Positions 61,763 through 64,000 of a stretch of 64,000 bases of DNA are shown here, piece after piece. The translations under genes and the position numbers were made by a program. Source of the stretch: Chloroflexota bacterium (GTDB lineage Bacteria; Chloroflexota; UBA11872); assembly GCA_026706485.1 (NCBI GenBank), contig JAPOYR010000001.1:1-64000 (forward strand), given 5' to 3'. Below the pieces are notes generated by a model. That model searched no databases, was not told the DNA's origin, and saw only the letters and a program-made list of their open reading frames with translations. Position 1 is the first letter of the stretch. The number at the start of each line of letters is the position of its first letter.

Positions 61763-62995
61763 TCAGATCGGCGACTCGACTCCGTCGTTGGCGGCCGCCT
61801 GGCGGATGGCGCGGCGCGTCGCCGCCAGCGACCCCCACGCATCCGCGGCCACGCGGCGCAGCTCGTAGCGGCGGTCCAGCGAATGCGCCGTGCCGGACAC
61901 CGTCGTGACCGCCGCGCGGTAGCCGGAGTCGCGCACGAGCTGGATCACGTCGTCGTCGTAGAGTCCATTCGGATAGGCGAAGTAGTCGACGCCGTCGACA
62001 TCGCGCTCAAGATCGGCCCGCGACAGCACCACCTCCGCCTGCGCCGCGCCCAGGTTTTGCCTGATCAGGGACGGCAACCGGGCGTGGTTCAGTGTGTGTG
62101 AGCCGACGGTCATGCCGGCGGCACGCACGTCGCGTATCTGGTCGATGGTCATGTGGCCTTGCCCATGGCGGTCGAATCCCGGCAGGACGAAGAACGTGGC
62201 GGGGACGCGCAGCTCGAGCAGGACGGGCAGCGCGTCGTGATACTGACCCAACCACCCGTCGTCGAAGGTGAGCACGAACGCGCGCGGCGGCAGCGTGGCC
62301 CAACCCTCGATGGCCGCGATCAACTGGTCGAACGAGATCGGCTCCAGGCCCTCGTCGAGCAGGGCGGTGAGGTGATCGCGAAACGCGTCCGCGCCGCGCG
62401 TGTGGTGATAGGTGAGCACGGGCGCGATCACCGGCTCGGGCGTTGAAACCACCGGTCGGTCGATGGGCGACGGTTCGCCTTCGCCGCGGGCGCGCTCGTC
62501 GACGGTGAGTCCGACGTACAGTTCGCCAAGATTTCCGCGCACCGGTCGCCGGGTTCCGGGCGACACTGGCATGAGCCGCACGATCTCGCGCTGAAACAGC
62601 TGGGTCGGAGCGCCGCGCCAGGTGATCGGCGCGCCCACGCTGGCGCCCGCGCGGGCGCGGAGCTCAGGCGTTTCCACCGCGGCCTCGAAGACGCCCAACG
62701 ACTCGGGCGCGGCGTCCGCACCGGCCAGCGCACGGGCCAGGTGTTCGCCCAGGTTCGTGCGCCGCGGCACGCCGACGGGCCATGGCGTCGAGCGTCCGGG
62801 CGCTTCCAGGCGGCCGTGCGTGAAGTATTGGAGGAGAGTGTCGTCGACGAACACCCCCGGCGTCAGGGGATAGCCGAGGTGCCGGGCGGCGCCGGCGCTG
62901 CGATAGGCGTGGAGAAACGCCGCCTCGACGGGAATGCCGCTCAGCCCGCGCCAACGCTCGACGTGGTCTTGCGAATCGTCGCGGTCGCCAGCCAC
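61763..62995 (-). CDS. Polysaccharide deacetylase with N-terminal LGYP-type module
   Basis: Encodes 410 residues. The N-terminal 190 residues contain HLGYPLTPGVFV, LLQYFTHGRLEA and TQLFQREIVRL. They resemble the modules of the peptidase at 29810 and the beta-lactamase-like protein at 39558. The C-terminal NodB domain (about 215-400) has LTFDDGWLGQ (catalytic Asp pair), VGSHTLNHARL (metal His residues) and FAYPNGLYDD. It removes acetyl groups from chitin, peptidoglycan or exopolysaccharide. No clear signal peptide is seen with the present start, so the real start may differ or export may be non-classical. Confidence 0.85.
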   Translation of the reverse strand: MAGDRDDSQDHVERWRGLSGIPVEAAFLHAYRSAGAARHLGYPLTPGVFVDDTLLQYFTHGRLEAPGRSTPWPVGVPRRTNLGEHLARALAGADAAPESLGVFEAAVETPELRARAGASVGAPITWRGAPTQLFQREIVRLMPVSPGTRRPVRGNLGELYVGLTVDERARGEGEPSPIDRPVVSTPEPVIAPVLTYHHTRGADAFRDHLTALLDEGLEPISFDQLIAAIEGWATLPPRAFVLTFDDGWLGQYHDALPVLLELRVPATFFVLPGFDRHGQGHMTIDQIRDVRAAGMTVGSHTLNHARLPSLIRQNLGAAQAEVVLSRADLERDVDGVDYFAYPNGLYDDDVIQLVRDSGYRAAVTTVSGTAHSLDRRYELRRVAADAWGSLAATRRAIRQAAANDGVESPI

Positions 62996-63050
62996 GAGTC
63001 AGCCTGCGAGGCCGCGAGCGAGCCCGGCAGCAGCGCCGCTGGGCCTGCGC

Positions 63051-64000
63051 CTAGCTCGGCAGCGCGCCACTCTGCGCGGCGACCTGCGCGCGGTAGCCGT
63101 CGGCCAGGTTCTCCGCGTCGGTTACGGCGGGGTCGGGCTCGAATTGGCCCCGAGCGGCCTGGACGACCGCGCGCAGGTTGGCGTCGGACACCTGGGGCGG
63201 CACGGCGCACTCGGGCGCGATGATGTCGACCCCGGCGGCCAGCAGGTCGTCGATCTCCACCGCCACATCCTCAGGACGGCCCGTCAGTAGGGTGATGAAA
63301 TTGCTCGCGTTGCCCACCAGCTTGTAGTCGCCGACGGTCTTTTTGGCCTCGTGGGGATTGTTTTCGGTGGCGAAGTGGAAGGCCTCGAAACCGGCTTCGG
63401 TGATGTAGGGCATGCGGTCGATGGTCTTGCCGCAGCAGTGGAGAATCACCGGCCCCTCGATCAGGGGGGTGATCTTCTGGTGCACCGGCAGCAGAAAGTC
63501 GCGGTAGGTCTCGGCGCGCACCAGGTCGCCGGTGGAGTGGTCGGCGAGCGTGATCACGTCGGCGCCGGCCTCGAGCTGCGCGTTGGCGAACATGACCGAC
63601 ACGTGCCGCAGCCTGTCGAGCACCTGGTGCACGTAGTCGGGGTCAAGGATCACGTTGATCAGGAATTCCTGCGGCCCAAACATGTGATAGGCCAGCGTCC
63701 ACGGGCCCATGACCTTGCCGACGATGCCGGCGTCGGGGTGGTCGGCGCGGAGGATCTTGATTGCGTCGATGATGGCGCGCGACTCGCGGCGCTCCAGAAA
63801 GTCATCGGGAATCACGATGTCGTCGGGAGTGACCCAAGGAGGGGGCGGCTTCACCGCCGGCATGCGGGGGCCGGTGATGATCTTGCCGCTGGACTTGTCG
63901 AACTCCCAGGGGTCCGAGCCCCAGTCGATCGTCGCGCCGAGAGCGGCCGCGCCCATGATGATGCAGAAATAGGGAGCGATGGTGTCGAAGCCGAGATCGG
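63051..64000 (-). CDS. MtaA/CmuA-type uroporphyrinogen-decarboxylase-family methyltransferase (5' end outside window)
   Basis: A URO-D superfamily protein whose N-terminus is cut off by the window edge; the frame is open to base 64000, reading ...FDTIAPYFCII before the first internal Met. In the visible 316 residues the conserved strands are VGKVMGPWTLAYH and GADVITLADHSTGDLV. The zinc-type motif is ILHCCGKTIDRM. MtaA/CmuA members move methyl groups between corrinoid proteins and coenzyme M or folate. Here, near other one-carbon enzymes, a methylamine or methyl-sulfur role is possible but unproven. Confidence 0.85.
   Translation of the reverse strand, partial: DLGFDTIAPYFCIIMGAAALGATIDWGSDPWEFDKSSGKIITGPRMPAVKPPPPWVTPDDIVIPDDFLERRESRAIIDAIKILRADHPDAGIVGKVMGPWTLAYHMFGPQEFLINVILDPDYVHQVLDRLRHVSVMFANAQLEAGADVITLADHSTGDLVRAETYRDFLLPVHQKITPLIEGPVILHCCGKTIDRMPYITEAGFEAFHFATENNPHEAKKTVGDYKLVGNASNFITLLTGRPEDVAVEIDDLLAAGVDIIAPECAVPPQVSDANLRAVVQAARGQFEPDPAVTDAENLADGYRAQVAAQSGALPS

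Overview
The window comes from a high-GC bacterium, most likely a member of the Chloroflexota (SAR202/Dehalococcoidia-like). This assignment is an inference from gene style, not from a search. The supporting traits are Thr/Pro-rich lipoprotein linkers, a GlyA-GcvT fusion, a selenoprotein SelD, an NFACT protein, and several dispersed palindromic repeat families. Most of the DNA is dense and unidirectional in blocks. The exception is an island at about 1.4-5.3 kb that is visibly poorer in GC.

Region 1-10 kb is accessory. IS-end-like repeats at 1-76 and 9953-10006 bracket a tRNA-Ala(GGC), a small lipoprotein and a broken 3' copy of an FAD oxidoreductase. They also enclose a low-GC two-gene AAA+ ATPase operon and a three-gene operon: a homocysteine-methyltransferase-like protein, an HcnB-like FAD/NAD/2Fe-2S subunit, and an HcnC/SoxB-like FAD subunit. 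At least two decayed ribbon-helix-helix/PIN toxin-antitoxin remnants lie at the right edge. The three-gene operon looks suited to demethylating or oxidising N-methylated amino acids; this is an inference.

Region 10-31 kb is core. It holds a VTT membrane protein, mutM, an NFACT (RqcH-like) gene, a PfkB kinase, and the conserved rpmH-rnpA-yidD-yidC-jag cluster. Its YidC carries a complete-looking PstS-like solute-binding domain inserted in its external loop. Then follow citrate synthase, an amidase, two lipoproteins, an M29-type peptidase, an OmpR/HK two-component pair, a Crp/Fnr regulator, an ArsA-type ATPase, and selD with an in-frame UGA (Sec) codon.

Region 31-50 kb holds tyrS, tag, a BNR propeller protein, a 1052-residue SHMT-GcvT fusion, a molybdopterin oxidoreductase and an NYN protein. 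It also has a beta-lactamase-like hydrolase, a GEVED lipoprotein, queD with an SDR, a QueC-like protein, methyltransferases, a 3-phosphoglycerate-dehydrogenase-like gene with threonine synthase, and UDP-glucose dehydrogenase.

Region 50-64 kb holds a LysM protein, an MFS transporter, an XRE/zinc-ribbon regulator, thioredoxin with a strong terminator, and an amidohydrolase. These are followed by a 2-oxoacid dehydrogenase E1alpha-E1beta-E2 operon, an isopropylmalate/isocitrate-type dehydrogenase, recF-dciA, a polysaccharide deacetylase and a truncated MtaA/CmuA-type methyltransferase at the right edge. Three secreted-type hydrolases (29.8, 39.6 and 61.8 kb) share a related N-terminal module.
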